DNA of 64,000 nucleotides. Source: Marinobacter sp. F3R11. GTDB taxonomy: Bacteria; Pseudomonadota; Gammaproteobacteria; Pseudomonadales; Oleiphilaceae. This document shows positions 61,481 through 64,000 of this stretch, in pieces. The position numbers were made by a program, and so were the translations under genes. The stretch spans positions 222,532 through 286,531 of the forward strand of contig NZ_QOCH01000003.1 in assembly GCF_003318275.1 (NCBI RefSeq). The letters are read 5' to 3'. Position 1 is the first letter of the stretch, and every line of letters starts with the position of its first letter. The notes under the pieces were generated by a model. That model saw only the letters and a list, made by a program, of their open reading frames with translations, did not search any database and was not told the origin of the DNA.

Positions 61481-64000
61481 GGCTGTCTTCCCGTTTATCC
61501 ATGGCGGACTTCAGCAAAGCCTGCTGGCGCTTGTCAAAATCCACAAAGTTGAGCTGCCAGTCCGACGGCTGTGTCACTTTCTCTACCTGTACTGCAGTTA
61601 CCTTGTACTCAGGGCAGTTGGTGGCCCAGTCTGAGTTATCAGTGGTGATTACGTTAGCGCCGCTACCCGGATGGTGGAAGGTGGTATACACGACACCTGG
61701 AAGCATTCGGGTGCTTATTTTCGCCCGTAGCACCGTGTGACCCACACGGCTGCTGATTCCCAGCCAGTCCCCATCTTTCACTCCGCGCAATTCAGCATCG
61801 CTTGGATGGAGCTCCAGAAGATCTTCCTCATGCCAGTCACTATTACTGGTGCGGCGGGTCTGTGCACCCACATTATACTGGGACAGTATTCGCCCAGTGG
61901 TCAGAAGCAGCGGGAAGCGCCGGCTGGTACGTTCTTCTGTAGCCAGATACTCAGTCACGGCAAAGCGGCCTTTGCCAATGGGGAAGTCCAGTCTGTGCAT
62001 GGTCGGCGTGCCATCCGGATGCTCATCATTACACGGCCACTGAATACTGCCCTGCTCCTCCAGTTTGTCGTAGCTCACACCGGTAAAGGTGGGAGTCAGT
62101 TGGGCAATTTCATCCATGATTTCGGAGGGATGGCTGTAGTTCATGGGATAGCCCAGAGCGTTGGACAACGCCATGGTCACTTGCCAGTCTTCCATGCCGG
62201 CAATGGGCTCCATCACTTTGCGTACACGGTTGATGCGACGTTCGGCGTTGGTGAAAGTGCCGTTCTTTTCCAGGAAGGTGGAACCTGGCAACAGCACATG
62301 AGCATATTTGGCAGTTTCGTTCAGGAAAATGTCCTGAACGATCAGGCAATCCAGGGATTTCAGTGCCGCTTCAACATGCTGGGTATTAGGGTCGGACTGG
62401 GCTATGTCTTCGCCCTGCACATAAAGGGCCTTGAAGGTTCCGGCAACTGCTGCGTCAAACATATTAGGTATGCGCAGACCCGGTTCGTTATCCAGTTCCA
62501 CACCCCACACCGACTGGAAGCGTGCCCGTACGGCAGGATCGCTCACATGCTGGTATCCCGGCAGTTCATGGGGGAAAGAACCCATGTCGCAGGAGCCCTG
62601 TACATTGTTCTGGCCCCGTAATGGGTTCACCCCGCCACCTTCACGGCCGATATTGCCGGTCGCCAGAGCAAGGTTGGCGATCCCCATCACCATGGTGGAT
62701 CCCTGGCTGTGCTCGGTGACACCCAGGCCATAATAGATGGCACCATTGTCAGCCCCGGCATAGATCCGGGCCGCTTCCCGGACTTTAGCAGCCGGCACGC
62801 CGGTGACCTCTTCCATGGCTTCCGGAGAGTTACGCTCCTCAGCAATAAAGCTTCGCCATGCCTGGTAGGCCTTAAGGTCGCAACGGTTGCTGATGAAGTC
62901 AGTATCTTCAAGGCCTTCGGTCACGATCACATGGGCCAGGGCATTCACCATAGCCACGTTGGTGCCCGGGCGCAGTGGCAGGTGCAGGCCTTCGCCTCCA
63001 TGGGGAGTGTTCAGAATGTCGGTGCGGCGCGGATCAATCACGACCAGCTTTGCACCCTGGCGCAAGCGCCGGCGCATCAGTGAACCGAATACCGGGTGGG
63101 CATCGGTAGGGTTGGCTCCGATCACCATGATGGTGTCAGCTTTCATCACCGAATCGAAAGTCTGAGTACCAGCAGATTCTCCCAGGGTGGTTTTCAGACC
63201 ATAGCCTGTAGGGGAGTGGCAAACCCTTGCACATGTATCAGTGTTGTTGTTGCCAAACGCCGCACGTACGAGTTTTTGTACCAGATAGGTTTCTTCGTTG
63301 GTGCAACGGGAGGAGGTAATGCCGCCGATGCTTTCGCGACCGTATTTCGCCTGGATACCCCTGAGCTTCTGGGCAGCAAAATCCAGGGCCCGGTCCCAGG
63401 ACACGGCCTGCCAGGGATCATCGATGGACTCGCGGATCATGGGTTCCCGGATACGGTCCTCGTGGGTCGCATAGCCGAAGGCAAAGCGGCCTTTGACGCA
63501 GGAATGGCCATGGTTGGCGGCACCGCCCTTGTAGGGCACCATACGTACCAGCTGATCGCCTTTCATCTCAGCCTTGAAGGAGCAGCCCACACCACAGTAT
63601 GCACAGGTAGTTACCACGCTATGCTCTGGCTGTCCCGCCTCGATCACACTCTTTTCCATCAGAGTGGAAGTGGGGCAGGCCTGCACACAGGCGCCGCAGG
63701 ATACGCACTCGGAATCCATGAAGGCTTCGCTCTGGCCGGGGGATACTTTGGAGTCAAAACCCCGGCCGTCGATGGTCAGGGCAAAGGTGCCCTGGACTTC
63801 CTCACAGGCGCGAACACAGCGGGAGCAGACGATGCACTTGCTGGGGTCGAAGCTGAAATAGGGATTGGAGCTGTCGGTTTCCGCTTCCAGATGGTTTTCC
63901 CCGTCGAAGCCGTAGCGAACTTCCCTCAGGCCCACGGCTCCGGCCATATCCTGCAGCTCACAGTTGCCGTTGGCGGGGCAGGTCAGGCAGTCCAGGGGGT
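61461..64000 (-). CDS. fdsA: NAD-dependent formate dehydrogenase alpha subunit (5' end beyond window)
   Basis: The frame is open to the window edge, where PLDCLTCPANGNCELQDMAG is the start of the N-terminal Fe-S region, so at least the [2Fe-2S] domain is missing. Visible parts: two ferredoxin-type [4Fe-4S] motifs (CIVCSRCVRACEE and CVSCGACVQACPTS), the Mo-bis-MGD domain's own [4Fe-4S] motif (CAYCGVGC), and the Mo-ligand Cys in ARVCHSPTGYGL. It oxidises formate to CO2, reducing NAD with partners FdsB and FdsG that should lie beyond the right edge. The order fdsA-fdhD-fdsD matches the known fds operon. Confidence 0.95.
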   Translation of the reverse strand, partial: PLDCLTCPANGNCELQDMAGAVGLREVRYGFDGENHLEAETDSSNPYFSFDPSKCIVCSRCVRACEEVQGTFALTIDGRGFDSKVSPGQSEAFMDSECVSCGACVQACPTSTLMEKSVIEAGQPEHSVVTTCAYCGVGCSFKAEMKGDQLVRMVPYKGGAANHGHSCVKGRFAFGYATHEDRIREPMIRESIDDPWQAVSWDRALDFAAQKLRGIQAKYGRESIGGITSSRCTNEETYLVQKLVRAAFGNNNTDTCARVCHSPTGYGLKTTLGESAGTQTFDSVMKADTIMVIGANPTDAHPVFGSLMRRRLRQGAKLVVIDPRRTDILNTPHGGEGLHLPLRPGTNVAMVNALAHVIVTEGLEDTDFISNRCDLKAYQAWRSFIAEERNSPEAMEEVTGVPAAKVREAARIYAGADNGAIYYGLGVTEHSQGSTMVMGIANLALATGNIGREGGGVNPLRGQNNVQGSCDMGSFPHELPGYQHVSDPAVRARFQSVWGVELDNEPGLRIPNMFDAAVAGTFKALYVQGEDIAQSDPNTQHVEAALKSLDCLIVQDIFLNETAKYAHVLLPGSTFLEKNGTFTNAERRINRVRKVMEPIAGMEDWQVTMALSNALGYPMNYSHPSEIMDEIAQLTPTFTGVSYDKLEEQGSIQWPCNDEHPDGTPTMHRLDFPIGKGRFAVTEYLATEERTSRRFPLLLTTGRILSQYNVGAQTRRTSNSDWHEEDLLELHPSDAELRGVKDGDWLGISSRVGHTVLRAKISTRMLPGVVYTTFHHPGSGANVITTDNSDWATNCPEYKVTAVQVEKVTQPSDWQLNFVDFDKRQQALLKSAMDKREDSHANALK

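Overview
The window looks like chromosome from a marine gammaproteobacterium, most likely Marinobacter or a close relative. The support is indirect: a wax ester synthase/DGAT, ectoine genes with a dedicated aspartokinase, an Hcp protein of the Vibrio/Marinobacter type, a complete nitrate-assimilation regulon, and an NAD-linked formate dehydrogenase. Both ends cut through genes (a tonB-like gene on the left, fdsA on the right). I saw no rRNA, tRNA, CRISPR array, insertion sequence or prophage.

Region 1 (about 0.5-19 kb) is a nitrate/nitrite assimilation regulon. It holds a formate/nitrite-family channel with a PP2C-kinase fusion, assimilatory nitrate reductase nasA, an ABC nitrate importer, the ANTAR regulator nasR, an FAD oxidoreductase, nirB and nirD. 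A wax ester synthase follows nirD by 38 bases with no visible terminator. Three forward transcription units each begin with a -24/-12 (sigma-54) promoter and then a hairpin-plus-T-run leader. This is the architecture known for Klebsiella nasF, so dual control by nitrogen limitation (NtrC) and nitrate (NasR antitermination) is the natural reading. An orphan hcp gene, a degraded ORF and a SprT-like metallopeptidase lie inside this region.

Region 2 (19-29 kb) is mostly housekeeping: TM2 protein, YafJ-type amidotransferase, NfeD/SPFH pair, YfbR, a DUF748 protein, a MHYT protein with a degenerate GGDEF domain, PdxH, a phosphopantetheinyl transferase and Tag. Region 3 (29-33 kb) is ectA-ectB-ask with ectC missing from its usual position. 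A clear sigma-70 promoter and a dyad resembling an EctR operator precede ectA.

Region 4 (32.7-42 kb) contains an unassigned radical SAM / sodium-solute symporter / metallophosphoesterase operon, a VTT-domain/MerA-like fusion, an ECF sigma/anti-sigma pair, an EthD protein, a small NrtS-type nitrate transporter, a TVP38 protein and a DUF547 protein. Region 5 (42-50 kb) holds a YiiX-like hydrolase, sulfur-uptake genes, a PEBP protein, a spermidine-synthase-like protein, a LOG protein, an NDH-2-like enzyme and a LuxR regulator.

Region 6 (50-55.2 kb) is an envelope-export cluster: an acyl-CoA ligase gene reduced by internal deletion, an RND/MMPL transporter fused to a LolA-like domain, and an outer-membrane barrel, followed by an arsC relic. 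Region 7 (55.2-64 kb) encodes a PAS chemoreceptor, a diguanylate cyclase, an HD-GYP phosphodiesterase and fdsA-fdhD-fdsD.

Two long palindromes, at 17090-17175 (between nirB and nirD) and 35121-35216 (between the radical SAM and symporter genes), share a core but have different, individually perfect outer arms. They are the most unusual non-coding feature. All family assignments come from motif recognition by eye; no database search was run.
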